The notes under the pieces: generated by a model | What the model was told of the DNA's origin: nothing | Seen by the model: the letters and a program-made list of their open reading frames with translations, nothing else | Databases searched by the model: none | Position numbers and translations under genes: made by a program | Shown here: positions 48,348 to 58,600 of the stretch, in pieces | Layout of the letters: each line of letters opens with the position of its first letter | Numbering within the stretch: the first letter of the stretch is position 1 | Origin: Rhodococcus sp. 4CII | GTDB taxonomy: Bacteria > Actinomycetota > Actinomycetes > Mycobacteriales > Mycobacteriaceae | Length of the DNA: 64,000 bases | NCBI RefSeq assembly: GCF_014256275.1 | Contig: NZ_JACCFE010000002.1 | Span: 3,266,001-3,330,000, forward strand | Direction: 5' to 3'

Positions 48348-49781
48348 ATGTCCACGACAGCAGAAGAGCAGCCCACCCAGGCGCTCCCCACACAGACCCG
48401 CACCCTCACCGGCTGGGGACGCACCGCGCCCACCACCGCGCAGGTGCTGTCCACACCCGACGTGGAAGTGATCGCGCGTGCGGTCGCCCAGGTCGCGGAG
48501 CAGAACGAGTCGAAGCCCTCTCACCTGCAGCGCGGGGTGATCGCCCGTGGCCTCGGCCGCTCCTACGGCGACCCGGCGCAGAACGCCGGTGGCCTGGTCG
48601 TCGACATGAATGCGCTGAGCAAGATCCACCGCATCGACCGCGACACCCACCTCGTGGAGGTCGAGGCCGGCGTCAACCTGGACCAGCTGATGAAGGCGGC
48701 CCTGCCGTTCGGACTGTGGGTCCCGGTGCTGCCGGGCACCCGGCAGGTCACCATCGGCGGCGCCATCGGCTCCGACATCCATGGCAAGAACCATCACAGC
48801 GCCGGCAGCTTCGGCAACCACGTGGTCTCGCTGGACCTGCTCACCGCGGACGGCACGGTGCGGACGCTGACACCGAAGGGCGGCCGCAACGACCCCAAGG
48901 GCGCACTGTTCTGGGCGACGATCGGCGGCATGGGGCTGACGGGCATCATCCTCAAGGCCACGATCAAGATGACGCCGACCGAGACGGCGTACTTCATCGC
49001 CGACGGCGACGTCACGGGCAGCCTCGACGAGACGATCGCGTTCCACAGCGACGGCTCCGAGGCGAACTACGAGTACTCGAGCGCCTGGTTCGACGCCATC
49101 GCCGCACCGCCGAAGCTGGGCCGCGCCGCGATCTCCCGCGGATCGCTGGCCAAGCTCGACCAGTTGCCGCCCAAGCTGCAGAAGAACCCGCTCGCCTTCG
49201 ACGCGCCGCAGCTGTTGACGTTCCCGGACGTCTTCCCGAACGGCCTGGCCAACAAATACACGTTCGGTCCGATCGGTGAACTCTGGTACCGCAAGTCCGG
49301 CACGTACCGCGACAAGGTCCAGAACTTGACGCAGTTCTACCATCCGCTCGACATGTTCGGGGAATGGAACCGCGCCTACGGCTCGAACGGCTTCCTGCAG
49401 TACCAGTTCGTGGTGCCGACCAACGCCGTCGACGAGTTCAAGGCCATCATCCGCGACATCCAGAAGTCGGGGCACTACTCATTCCTCAACGTGTTCAAGC
49501 TGTTCGGCGAGGGCAACCAGGCGCCGCTGAGCTTCCCGATCCCGGGCTGGAACGTGTGCGTCGACTTCCCGATCAAGGCCGGCCTGAACGAGTTCGTCAC
49601 CGAACTCGACCAGCGCGTGCTGAAGTTCGGCGGCCGCCTCTACACGGCCAAGGACTCGCGGACCACCGCCGAGACGTTCCACGCGATGTACCCGCGGATC
49701 GACGAGTGGATCGCCACCCGCCGCAAGTACGACCCCACCAATGTCTTCGCCTCCGATATGTCCAGAAGGTTGGAACTCTAG
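48348..49781 (+). CDS. dprE1: Decaprenylphosphoryl-beta-D-ribose oxidase DprE1
   Basis: A 477-residue flavoenzyme that oxidises the 2'-hydroxyl of decaprenylphosphoryl-ribose, the first step to the arabinose donor. The FAD-binding PP-loop is RGLGRSYGDPAQNAGG, followed by WVPVLPGTRQVTIGGAIGSDIHGKNHHSAGSF. The reactive Cys that benzothiazinone drugs modify in mycobacteria (Cys387) is present as Cys404 in GWNVCVDFPIK. The start has no strong site; ATG at 48348 suits the family. The stop overlaps the dprE2 start by one base, so both are coupled. Confidence 0.97.
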   Translation: MSTTAEEQPTQALPTQTRTLTGWGRTAPTTAQVLSTPDVEVIARAVAQVAEQNESKPSHLQRGVIARGLGRSYGDPAQNAGGLVVDMNALSKIHRIDRDTHLVEVEAGVNLDQLMKAALPFGLWVPVLPGTRQVTIGGAIGSDIHGKNHHSAGSFGNHVVSLDLLTADGTVRTLTPKGGRNDPKGALFWATIGGMGLTGIILKATIKMTPTETAYFIADGDVTGSLDETIAFHSDGSEANYEYSSAWFDAIAAPPKLGRAAISRGSLAKLDQLPPKLQKNPLAFDAPQLLTFPDVFPNGLANKYTFGPIGELWYRKSGTYRDKVQNLTQFYHPLDMFGEWNRAYGSNGFLQYQFVVPTNAVDEFKAIIRDIQKSGHYSFLNVFKLFGEGNQAPLSFPIPGWNVCVDFPIKAGLNEFVTELDQRVLKFGGRLYTAKDSRTTAETFHAMYPRIDEWIATRRKYDPTNVFASDMSRRLEL

Positions 49782-50542
49782 TGATCAACGCTGTCGGGAA
49801 CCCCCAGACCCTCCTGCTGCTCGGTGGCACGTCCGAGATCGGTCTCGCCATCTGCGAGGAGTACTTGAAGAAGGCGCCGATGCGGGTGATCCTCGCCGCA
49901 CTGCCCGGCGACCCGGGCCGTGACGCCGCAGTCGCACAGTTGAAGTCGGCCGGCGCCAACGCCGTCGACGTCATCGACTTCGACGCCGTCGACACCGAGA
50001 GCCACCCGAAAGTCATCGACGACGCCTGGGCGAAGGGCGACGTCGATGTCGCGATCGTCGCGTTCGGCCTCCTCGGCGACGCCGAGGAACTGTGGCAGAA
50101 CCAGCGCAAGGCCGTCCAGATCGCCGAGGTCAACTACACGGCCGCGGTGTCGGTCGGTGTTCTGGTGGGCGAGAAGATGAAGGCGCAGGGCTACGGCCAG
50201 ATCATCGCCATGTCGTCCGCCGCCGGCGAGCGCGTGCGCCGCTCCAATTTCGTGTACGGCTCCACCAAGGCCGGCCTCGACGGCTTCTACCTCGGACTCG
50301 GTGAGGCGCTGCGCGAGTTCGGCCCGCGCGTCCTCGTCATCCGTCCCGGCCAGGTCCGCACCCGGATGTCCGCGGACGTGAAAGAAGCTCCGCTCACCGT
50401 GAACAAGGAGGACGTGGCCAAGCTCGCGGTCACCTCCGCGGAGAAGGGCAAGGACCTCGTCTGGGCGCCCGGCGCATTCCGGTACGTGATGATGATCCTG
50501 CGCCACATCCCGCGACCGATCTTCAAGAAGCTGCCCATCTAA
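49781..50542 (+). CDS. dprE2: Decaprenylphosphoryl-D-2-keto-ribose reductase DprE2
   Basis: A 253-residue short-chain dehydrogenase that reduces the DprE1 product to decaprenylphosphoryl-arabinose with NADH/NADPH. The cofactor motif is LLLLGGTSEIGLAI, the Ser is in AMSSAAG, and the YxxxK pair is YGSTK. The C-terminal amphipathic basic stretch (MMILRHIPRPIFKKLP) suggests membrane contact, as for other members. It follows dprE1 with a 1-base overlap and aftA begins 11 bases after its stop. Confidence 0.97.
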   Translation: MINAVGNPQTLLLLGGTSEIGLAICEEYLKKAPMRVILAALPGDPGRDAAVAQLKSAGANAVDVIDFDAVDTESHPKVIDDAWAKGDVDVAIVAFGLLGDAEELWQNQRKAVQIAEVNYTAAVSVGVLVGEKMKAQGYGQIIAMSSAAGERVRRSNFVYGSTKAGLDGFYLGLGEALREFGPRVLVIRPGQVRTRMSADVKEAPLTVNKEDVAKLAVTSAEKGKDLVWAPGAFRYVMMILRHIPRPIFKKLPI

Positions 50543-50553
50543 GCTTCCCCCTC

Positions 50554-52446
50554 GTGACGGAAGCAGACGTAGCACCGGCCCGACGGTCCCTGTCGACAGC
50601 TGTCGAAATGCTGCTGGGGGCCGTCGTGGCCGCAGTGGTGGCGGCCGTCGGACTGTTCGCATTCGCGCGCGTGCAGTGGCCGGCGTTCAACTCGTCCAAC
50701 GTGACCCAGGCCGTCACGACGGTCGGGCAGGTGGCGGCCATCGCCGGTATCGCGGTGTCCGTCCTGCTCGTGCGACTGCACCGGGCCCCGCGGTTCGCCC
50801 GGCTGCTGTCGTGGGTGAGCCTGTCCGGGTTCGTGACCGTCACCCTGGGCCTGCCCCTCGCCGCGACCAAGCTCTACCTGCACGGCGTCTCCGTCGACCA
50901 GGAATTCCGCACCGAATATCTCACGCGCCTGACCGACTCGGCGGCCCTGCACGACATGACGTACGCCGACCTGCCGCCCTACTATCCGGCGGGCTGGTTC
51001 TGGGTGGGCGGCCGCGTCGCGAACCTCCTCGGCATGGACGGCTGGGAAGCGTTCAAGCCGTACGCCATCGGGTCGCTCGCCGTCGCGGCCGTCGTCGCAC
51101 TCGTGCTGTGGAGCAACCTGATCCGGCACGACCTGGCGATCGTCGTGTCCGTCGCGACCTCGGCACTCGTCCTGGCCTACGGATCGCCGGAGCCGTACGG
51201 CGCCGTCATCACCCTCCTGATCGGACCCGCACTCGTCCTCGCCTGGGGCGGCCTCAACCGGGTGGACGGACGCGGAGGGTGGGGTGCCGTGATCGGCACC
51301 GGCCTGTTCCTCGGTCTGGCCGCCACGTTCTACACCCTCTACCTCGGACTCGCCGCCTTCGCCATCACCCTGCTCGCACTGCTGGCCGCGGCCCTGCGGA
51401 TCCGCGAGCAGAAGTCGTGGCGGGCGGCGCTCGACCCGCTGGTCCGGCTGATCGTGATCGCCGCGGTGTCCGGACTCCTCGCACTCACCGTCTGGCTGCC
51501 GTATCTGCTGACGGTCGTCGGGGGATCACCGGCGGCCTCGGGAACCGCGCTGCACTATCTTCCCGAGGCGGGAGCACATCTGCCGCTCCCGATGATCCAC
51601 TTCTCCCTCACCGGCGCACTGTGCCTCCTCGGCACCGTCTGGCTCGTGGCCCGGGCGTCCTCGTCACGACGAGCCCAGGCCCTCGGCGTCGGAGTGGTGG
51701 CAATCTACCTGTGGTCGCTGCTGTCGATGGCGGTCACCGTACTCGGGAGCACCCTTCTCTCCTTCCGGCTCGAGCCCGTGCTGATCGTCCTGCTCGGCGC
51801 GGCGGGCGTCTTCGGATTCGTCGAATTCGCAGGCTGGCTCGTGCTCGCGACCAGCGACAACCCGCGCGTCAAGTGGTCGGTCCTCGTGATCGGCGTGCTG
51901 GGCGCGCTCTCGTTCGTCCAGAACATCCCGAAGTTCCTCGACTCCGACATCGCCGTCGCCTACACCGACACCGACGGCAACGGCGAACGCGCCGACCAGC
52001 GCCCGCCCGGCGCCGCCGCCCACTACGCGGCAGTCGACGAACTGATCCAGGCGCAGGTCCCCCGCGACCGCGACGACACCGTGGTCCTGACCGCCGACAC
52101 GAGCTTCCTCAGCTTCTACCCCTACCTCGGATTCCAGGCGCTGACATCGCATTACTCGAATCCCCTGGCGGACTTCGCCGGCCGCGCGCAAACCATCGCC
52201 GACTGGAGCGAACTCGAGACCCCCGACCAACTGGTGGCCGCACTCGACTCCGCGGCATGGCGGGCACCCGACGCATTCGTATTCCGTCAGGGTCCGGACG
52301 GCTACACGCTGCGCCTCGCCGAGGACGTGTATCCCAACGATCCCAACGTCCGCCGGTACACCGTCACGTTCCCGAAGGAACTGTTCGACGACCCCCGATT
52401 CACGGTGTCGGAGACCGGGCCGTTCGTGGTCGTCACAAGAAACTGA
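50554..52446 (+). CDS. aftA: Galactan 5-O-arabinofuranosyltransferase AftA
   Basis: A 630-residue GT-C glycosyltransferase that places the first arabinofuranose on the galactan. It has about 11-13 hydrophobic helices, with the first extracytoplasmic loop holding DQEFRTEYLTRLTDSAALHDMTYADLPPYYPAGWFWVGGR, characteristic of AftA (Rv3792). A C-terminal soluble domain of about 170 residues follows. It is directly downstream of dprE2, so the donor-making and first-adding enzymes form one operon. GTG start at 50554. Confidence 0.93.
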   Translation: MTEADVAPARRSLSTAVEMLLGAVVAAVVAAVGLFAFARVQWPAFNSSNVTQAVTTVGQVAAIAGIAVSVLLVRLHRAPRFARLLSWVSLSGFVTVTLGLPLAATKLYLHGVSVDQEFRTEYLTRLTDSAALHDMTYADLPPYYPAGWFWVGGRVANLLGMDGWEAFKPYAIGSLAVAAVVALVLWSNLIRHDLAIVVSVATSALVLAYGSPEPYGAVITLLIGPALVLAWGGLNRVDGRGGWGAVIGTGLFLGLAATFYTLYLGLAAFAITLLALLAAALRIREQKSWRAALDPLVRLIVIAAVSGLLALTVWLPYLLTVVGGSPAASGTALHYLPEAGAHLPLPMIHFSLTGALCLLGTVWLVARASSSRRAQALGVGVVAIYLWSLLSMAVTVLGSTLLSFRLEPVLIVLLGAAGVFGFVEFAGWLVLATSDNPRVKWSVLVIGVLGALSFVQNIPKFLDSDIAVAYTDTDGNGERADQRPPGAAAHYAAVDELIQAQVPRDRDDTVVLTADTSFLSFYPYLGFQALTSHYSNPLADFAGRAQTIADWSELETPDQLVAALDSAAWRAPDAFVFRQGPDGYTLRLAEDVYPNDPNVRRYTVTFPKELFDDPRFTVSETGPFVVVTRN

Positions 52447-52558
52447 TCGGTCTGTTCACGTTTACGTCGCCGTGCCCGCGGGAACACCGCACCCAATCAG
52501 GGCGGCGGGTATTTTCCGTCCCCCGAGGGGAATTGTCGGGACGTCGCGAGGAGCAGTC

Positions 52559-52834
52559 ATGCCGGATGTTGTGGAGCCTCGACGTGCCGGTAGCGGTGCC
52601 GAAGACTTTCTTCTCGGCACCGCCGACGGTGAGGTGGTCGTGCATGCCGGACTCGCCGTGACGATCGGAGCGATCGTCGGTGTCTACGTCGGGCACTGGG
52701 CGCTTTTCGTGCTCGCCTTGCTCGGTGCCGCCGTGTGGATCGCGGGCGACGTCGTCGTCCACATCAGTCGACAGAGGTCGCCGGACATCAGTCCGGCGAC
52801 CCCTGTCAGGCACCCTGTCGGGCGGGCTGCCTAG
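52559..52834 (+). CDS. Small membrane protein
   Basis: A 91-residue protein with two closely spaced hydrophobic segments (HAGLAVTIGAIVGVYVGHW and FVLALLGAAVWIAGDVVV) between a short acidic N-terminus and a polar tail (QRSPDISPATPVRHP). The ATG has CGAGGAG nine bases in front. I do not recognise a family. It sits between aftA and the convergent MspA-type porin; its last four bases overlap the porin's stop. It has no visible link with arabinan synthesis. Confidence 0.65.
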   Translation: MPDVVEPRRAGSGAEDFLLGTADGEVVVHAGLAVTIGAIVGVYVGHWALFVLALLGAAVWIAGDVVVHISRQRSPDISPATPVRHPVGRAA

Positions 52835-53538
52835 TTGAGCTTCTGCGGCACACCGTAAGTCATGACGGTGTCACCGTTCTCCGTTACCGCCATCGCGTAC
52901 GGACGGATGGTCACCGCACCGAGCGCACCGGAGATGGAACCATGAACTCCCTGCATCTTCACCACAGCCGACGGTCCGTCGAACGACTGATTCTCCAGGA
53001 GCGGGACGGTGGTGATTCCACCTGGCTCCAGATCGATGTCGAGTTCCTGCGACGGGATGATGTCACCGACAAGGTCGGCGTGGTTATCCGCGTGCAGTCC
53101 GATCTGATCCCCCGGCATAAACGGAAGTGCGAGGTCGATGCCGTTGCTCGTGCCGATCGCAAACCCGAGTCCGGGCGAGTTGAGAACGATCGTGGCTCCG
53201 GCCAACGCGATCGGGTAACCGATCTGATAGCCGACGGTGAGCTTAGTTCCCTTGAACTCGGCCGCGTTCGGTCCGGTGATGTTGACTCCGGCGTAACCGT
53301 TGTGGAAGAACTCCACGCTGGTGGGCACGCCGTCGAGCGGCGGCACCACCTGATACGAAGTGTCGCCCTGCAAAACTTCGATCCGATTGCCTCTCGAATC
53401 GACAACAGAGCTGGAATTGTCCACACCGGCCGAGGCCGTGCCATTTCCCATGACCATGGCAAGCACTGCGATACCTGCGACTGCTACCGAGCGCGTAAAC
53501 CGTTTGTACCCAAATCGAGATGTGCTGATGTCCGTCAT
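52831..53538 (-). CDS. MspA family outer-membrane porin
   Basis: A 235-residue exported protein of the MspA family, which forms an octameric pore in the mycolate outer membrane. The signal peptide (start MTDISTSRFGYKRF, cleavage near TASAGVDNSS) precedes a mature protein with FHNGYAGVNITGPNAAEFKGTKLTVGYQIGYP, close to MspA's GADEFEGTLELGYQIGFP pattern, and GALGAVTIRPYAMAVTENGDTVMTYGVPQKLN at the end. The mature protein has few charged residues in the pore-side middle (VLNSPGLGFAIG). It is placed on the minus strand inside the arabinan region and has an AT-rich upstream spacer. Confidence 0.93.
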   Translation of the reverse strand: MTDISTSRFGYKRFTRSVAVAGIAVLAMVMGNGTASAGVDNSSSVVDSRGNRIEVLQGDTSYQVVPPLDGVPTSVEFFHNGYAGVNITGPNAAEFKGTKLTVGYQIGYPIALAGATIVLNSPGLGFAIGTSNGIDLALPFMPGDQIGLHADNHADLVGDIIPSQELDIDLEPGGITTVPLLENQSFDGPSAVVKMQGVHGSISGALGAVTIRPYAMAVTENGDTVMTYGVPQKLN

Positions 53539-53752
53539 GCCGACCCCATTCAGAGTGCACTGCAACCGATACGAAAAAGCATGCTGAGCGTAACCAGTGG
53601 GGCAGGAGAATATCCCTGTATTGATCAGAAGTTCACAAATCAACTTGATGTGATACACGCAACAATTACCCGATCGCAACCCGGAAAGCTCTCAGCGATC
53701 TCCGGTACCCTCGGTCGATTGACATCGACCCGAGAACCGGAGGCGCTGCTGC
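53539..53752. promoter_or_regulatory. AT-rich divergent spacer of the porin and membrane protein genes
   Basis: This 214-base spacer is clearly lower in GC than its surroundings (for example TTGATGTGATACACGCAACA in the middle). It should hold the promoters for the porin (minus) and for the membrane protein gene at 53753 (plus). No clear operator symmetry was found by eye. Confidence 0.4.
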
Positions 53753-55552
53753 GTGACTGAGATACTCACCCAGGTCGAGACCACTCGGCCGGCAGAGACC
53801 ACCAGCACCACCGCTCGCCCTCTCCGCTCCCGTCTCCGGCCGCACCCGGCCGATGCCGCGGCGGTCGTCTTCTACGCCGGCCTGGCTGCATTCGTGTTGG
53901 CCCGCCAATGGAAACACCTCGGCACCGGCTACCTGGTCCGTAGCGGCCAGGACCAGACGATGTGGGAATGGTTCTTCGCCGTCGCCGCACGATCGCTGGT
54001 CCACCTGGAGAATCCGCTGTCCAGTGACCTCCAGAACTACCCGCTCGGCGTCAACCTGATGGGCAATACCGCGATGTTCGGCATCAGCATCCCGCTGGCG
54101 CCCGTCACACTGCTGTTCGGACCGACCGTCACGTTCACGCTCGCGCTCACACTTGGCTTGTCGGGCACCGCAATTGCCTGGTACTGGGTGTTCTCCCGGC
54201 ACGTGGTGTCGTCACGCTTCGCGGCCGCCGTCGGCGGTGGCCTGTGCGGTTTCGCTCCGGCCCTGATCTCGCACACGAATGGGCACCCCAATTTCGTCGC
54301 GTTGTTCCTGCTGCCGTTCATCGCACTGGCCGTGATCCGGCTCGGCAGCGGCGTGCGCCCGGTCCGCAACGGCATCGTCCTCGGCCTGCTGATCGCCTAT
54401 CAGATCTTCCTCGGCGAAGAACCCCTCCTGATCTACGCATTGGCGTTCGCAGTCTTCGGTTTCGCCTTCGCGGCGTCCCGGCCACGGACGGCGCTCTCGG
54501 CAGCCAAACACAGCATCAAGGGCTTCGCGGTGGCGGGCTGTGTCGCACTGGCCATCGCCGCGATACCCCTGTGGTGGCAGTTCTTCGGGCCCGACAGCTA
54601 CCGGGCGATCGAGCACGGACCCGTCGGCAACGACACCGAAGCGTTCACGAGTTTCCCGACGTCTTCGCTGGCAGGCGAGCCGGGTTCGGCCGAATTCAGC
54701 ATGAACGCCACCGAGGAGAACGCCTACTTCGGCTGGCCTCTGCTAATCCTCCTCGGCCTGTCGGCACTGTGGTTGTGGCGCATGCCGTTGGCCCGCGCCG
54801 CGGCCGCGACGGTCGCCGCAATGGGTGTGCTCTCACTCGGAACGTCGTTGACCATCGGCGGCTGGGACTCCGGAATTCCGTTGCCGTGGAAGCTAATTTC
54901 CCATCTGCCCCTCCTCGAATCCGTGCTCGAGTCGCGGTTCGCGATGGGCTGCCTTCCCGCCGCCGCACTGCTGCTCGCGCTGGGCACCGACCGCGCGCTG
55001 GCGTCCGCCCGCGAAGGCCAGCGGACCACCACTCTGCTGTGGGTGGGGTGGCTCGCCGTGGCACTGCTTCCGCTGGCCCCCACACCTCTCGCGGTCGTCC
55101 AGCGCGACACCGCACCGAACTTCTTCGCCGACGGCACGTGGCGGGAGTACGTCACCGACGGTTCGGTCGTCACCGTGCCGCTCCCCTCCCCGGAGAACGC
55201 GCGAATGCTGCGGTGGCAGACCGAACAGGATCTCGCATTCCCCATCGCCGGTGGATATTTCGTCGGCCCGGCCGGCAGCGAGCAGCGGGGGAAGTACGGT
55301 CCCGACGACCGTCCGACCGCTCTGCTCCTCGCCTCCGCCCAGTCGTCCGGTCAGGTGCCCGCCGTCGACGACGCGGCGAGGGCCCAGGCGCTGGCGGATC
55401 TGAAGTTCTGGAACGCGGACGTCCTGGTTCTGCCGCACACCCAGAACGATCGCGTGCTGCGCGAGACGGTCCGTCAGCTCATCGGTTTTCCCGCGAAACC
55501 CGTCGACGGCGTGTGGGTGTGGGACGTGCGGGCATTGCCTTCGGCCCCGTAA
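53753..55552 (+). CDS. Multi-spanning membrane protein, GT-C-like, unknown function
   Basis: A 599-residue protein with about ten to twelve hydrophobic helices and a C-terminal soluble domain of about 140 residues (FFADGTWREYVTDGSVVTVPLPSPENARMLRWQTEQDLAFPIAGGYF). Its topology resembles YfhO- and GT-C-type proteins. The first loop RSGQDQTMWEWFFAVAARSLVHLENPLSS holds acidic residues where GT-C enzymes have catalytic ones. It stands between the porin and the emb genes, reads with them, and ends in a palindrome that spans its stop codon. A role in envelope glycan synthesis is inference. Confidence 0.72.
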   Translation: MTEILTQVETTRPAETTSTTARPLRSRLRPHPADAAAVVFYAGLAAFVLARQWKHLGTGYLVRSGQDQTMWEWFFAVAARSLVHLENPLSSDLQNYPLGVNLMGNTAMFGISIPLAPVTLLFGPTVTFTLALTLGLSGTAIAWYWVFSRHVVSSRFAAAVGGGLCGFAPALISHTNGHPNFVALFLLPFIALAVIRLGSGVRPVRNGIVLGLLIAYQIFLGEEPLLIYALAFAVFGFAFAASRPRTALSAAKHSIKGFAVAGCVALAIAAIPLWWQFFGPDSYRAIEHGPVGNDTEAFTSFPTSSLAGEPGSAEFSMNATEENAYFGWPLLILLGLSALWLWRMPLARAAAATVAAMGVLSLGTSLTIGGWDSGIPLPWKLISHLPLLESVLESRFAMGCLPAAALLLALGTDRALASAREGQRTTTLLWVGWLAVALLPLAPTPLAVVQRDTAPNFFADGTWREYVTDGSVVTVPLPSPENARMLRWQTEQDLAFPIAGGYFVGPAGSEQRGKYGPDDRPTALLLASAQSSGQVPAVDDAARAQALADLKFWNADVLVLPHTQNDRVLRETVRQLIGFPAKPVDGVWVWDVRALPSAP

Positions 55553-55590
55553 GTACTTATCAACCGCCGGACGGCAATAAGTACTCACGG
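55547..55590. repeat. GTGAGTA/TACTCAC palindrome spanning a stop codon
   Basis: CCGTAAGTACTTAT at 55547-55560 and ATAAGTACTCACGG at 55577-55590 pair with one mismatch, around CAACCGCCGGACGGCA. The TAA stop of the preceding gene (55550-55552) is inside the left arm and explains the mismatch. It is related to 48287-48328. It could act as a terminator-like stem before emb. Confidence 0.65.
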
Positions 55591-55607
55591 GTGACTAACA
55601 TCGTGCT

Positions 55608-58600
55608 GTGCCGCCCCAACCACCGCTGCCCGACGTACGGAGCATTCGTACTTCCCGGCTCGTCGCGATCGTCACCGGTCTGATCGGTTTCGTACTCGCC
55701 CTGGCCACCCCGTTCCTGCCGGTGAAGCAGGACGTCGCGTCCATCGACTGGCCGCAGGGCGGCGACCTGAACAGTGTCGAGGCGCCGCTCGTCTCGTACA
55801 CACCGCTGGACATGCAGGTCAGCGTCCCCTGCTCGGTATTCGCCCAACTCGGGTCCGCCGGCGGCACCGTCGTCTCCACCCTCCCGAACCGGGCGCCCGA
55901 CTTCGAGAAGAACGGCCTCGTGGTCAAGGCCGGCGCCGACGGCACGGTCGACGTGACGATTCGCGGCACGTCCCTGATCTCGGCGAGCGCCGCGGATCTC
56001 CAGGGCTGCACCGCCCTCACCGTCACCTCCGACCACCAGCGGACGTCCGCCGAGGTCACGGGCACCGCACAGCCGCTGACCGGCTCCGTCGAGGGCGACC
56101 AGCGACCGCAGATGGTCGGCCTGTTCACCGACCTGCACGGGACGGCACCGGCCGGGTTGAGCGTGCACGTCAGCCCCGACTCCCGATTCTCGTCCAGCCC
56201 GACCCTCCTCAAGTTGCTGGCGATGATCGTGTGCGTCCTCGCGACGTTGACGTCGCTGTACGCGCTGCACCGGGTGGACGGCATCGACGGCCGACGCGCC
56301 CGCCGGTTCCTGCCCGCGCACTGGTGGAGGTTCACCGGCGTCGACGCCGTCGTGATCGGGACGTTGCTGCTGTGGCACGTGGTCGGCGCCAACACCTCCG
56401 ACGACGGCTATCTCCTCGGCATGGCCCGCGTCTCGGAACATTCCGGCTACATGGCCAATTACTTCCGCTGGTTCGGCGTCCCCGAGGCGCCGTTCGGGTG
56501 GTCGTACGAACTTCTCGCAGCGCTGGCGAAGGTGAGTACCGCGAGCATGTGGATGCGGCTGCCGACGCTGCTCGCCGCCCTGCTCTGCTGGATGGTGATC
56601 AGCCGCGAGGTCATACCCCGGCTCGGTGTGGCGGTGCGCCGCAACAGGACTGCCCTCTGGACCGGCGGGCTCGTCTTCCTCGCGTTCTGGTTGCCGTACG
56701 ACAACGGGTTGCGCCCCGAGCCGGTCATCGCGCTCGGCGCCCTGCTGACGTGGTGTTCGATCGAACGCGCCATCGCCACCGGACGACTACTCCCCGGCGC
56801 CGTCGCCGTGCTCATCGCCGCGTTCTCGCTCGCGGCCGGACCCTCGGGGCTGATCTGTATCGCCGCGCTCATCGCGGGTGCCCGGCCGATCCTGCAGATC
56901 GTGATCGCGCGCGGCCACCGGGTCGGATTCGCCTCCCAGATCCTGCCGATCCTCGCCGCCGGAACGGTGGTGATGGTGGCCGTGTTCGCGGACCAGACGC
57001 TGGCCACGGTGCTCGAGTCGACCCGGGTGCGAACCGCCCTCGGCCCCAACGTCGCATGGTTCGACGAGCGGTTGCGCTGGGATTCGCTCATGGGGATCTC
57101 GCCGGACGGCTCGCTGGCCCGCCGGTTCGGGGTGTTCGTGATGCTGCTGTGCGTCGTGGTCTGCGTGATGCTGATCCTGCGCAAGGGGAAGGTGCCCGGG
57201 ACCGCGATCGGACCGTCCCGCCGCATCCTCGGCATCGTGTTCGCGTCGCTGCTGCTGATGATGTTCACGCCCACCAAGTGGACCCACCACTTCGGTGTGT
57301 ACGCGGGACTCGCGGGCTCGGTGGCGGTGCTCGCCGCGGTCGGTGTGGGCGCCGCGAGTATCCGGTCCAAACGCAACCGCACCCTGTTCGCGGCGGGCGT
57401 CCTCTTCATCCTCGCGGTCGCGTTCACCAGCTCCAACGGCTGGTGGTACGTGTCCAGCTACGGCGTCCCGTGGTGGGACAAGCCGCCGATGATCGCCGGC
57501 AAGGGCTTCTCCACCGTGTTCCTCGGCCTCACGGTGCTCACGCTGCTCCTCGCCGCCTGGTACCACGTCCGCGAACCGTACGAGCACGGCAAGAAGCCCA
57601 ACGGCAAGCGCGCACGGATGCTCGCGCCGTCGCCGCTGACCGTGGCAGCCGGTGCCGTCGTCCTGTTCGAGGTGCTGTCGCTGCTCAAGGGCGCTGTCGC
57701 GCAGTACCCCGGGTACTCCATCGCGAAGGCCAACATCGAGTCGGTGACCGGTGGCACGTGCGCGCTCGCCGACGAGGTCCTCGTCGAAACCGATCCGACC
57801 GCGGCCCTGCTGCAGCCGATCGCCCCGGTCACCGACCCGAACGGCGCCGGCGCGTTCGGCGCGACCTCGGCGGAGGGTTTCACCCCCAACGGCATCGCCG
57901 ACGACCTCACCGCCGACTCCGAGAAGATCGCCACCGGCGGCGCCAACACCGTCGACACCGAGACCGACGAGACGACGACGGGCACCAGCTCCGGCACCGG
58001 CGGCGGCACCGAGGCCACTGCCGGAGTCAACGGCAGCACCGTGACGCTGCCGTTCGGCCTCGACCCCGCCCGGACCCCTGTTCTCGGCAGCTACCAGCGG
58101 GGTGGGGAGCAGAAACCCGCCGCCCTCACCACCGGCTGGTACGGACTGCCCGAGCGCAGCGACGACGCACCGATCCTCACCATCTCGGCCGCCGGACGCA
58201 TCCGGTTCGTCGACGCGGACGGTGTCGTCACCCCCGGGCAGATTCTGAAGGTCGAGTACGGCGTCACCGGCCCGGACGGCTCGGTGACCGCGCTCGGCAC
58301 CGTCGACCCGATCGACATCGGGCCGTCGCCGTCGTGGCGCAACCTGCGGGTGCCGCTCGATCAGCTACCCGCCGACGCGAACACGGTCCGGCTGGTGGCC
58401 GACGACCCGGCCACCGACCCCGGCCAGTGGCTGGCGGTCACGCCGCCCCGGGTGCCGAAGATGCAGACGCTGCAGACCGTCGTCGGCTCCAGCGACCCGG
58501 TGCTCCTCGACTGGGCGGTCGGGCTCGCATTCCCCTGCCAGCGCCCCTTCGACCACCGCTACGGCGTCGCCGAGGTCCCGGACTGGCGCGTCCTGCCCGA

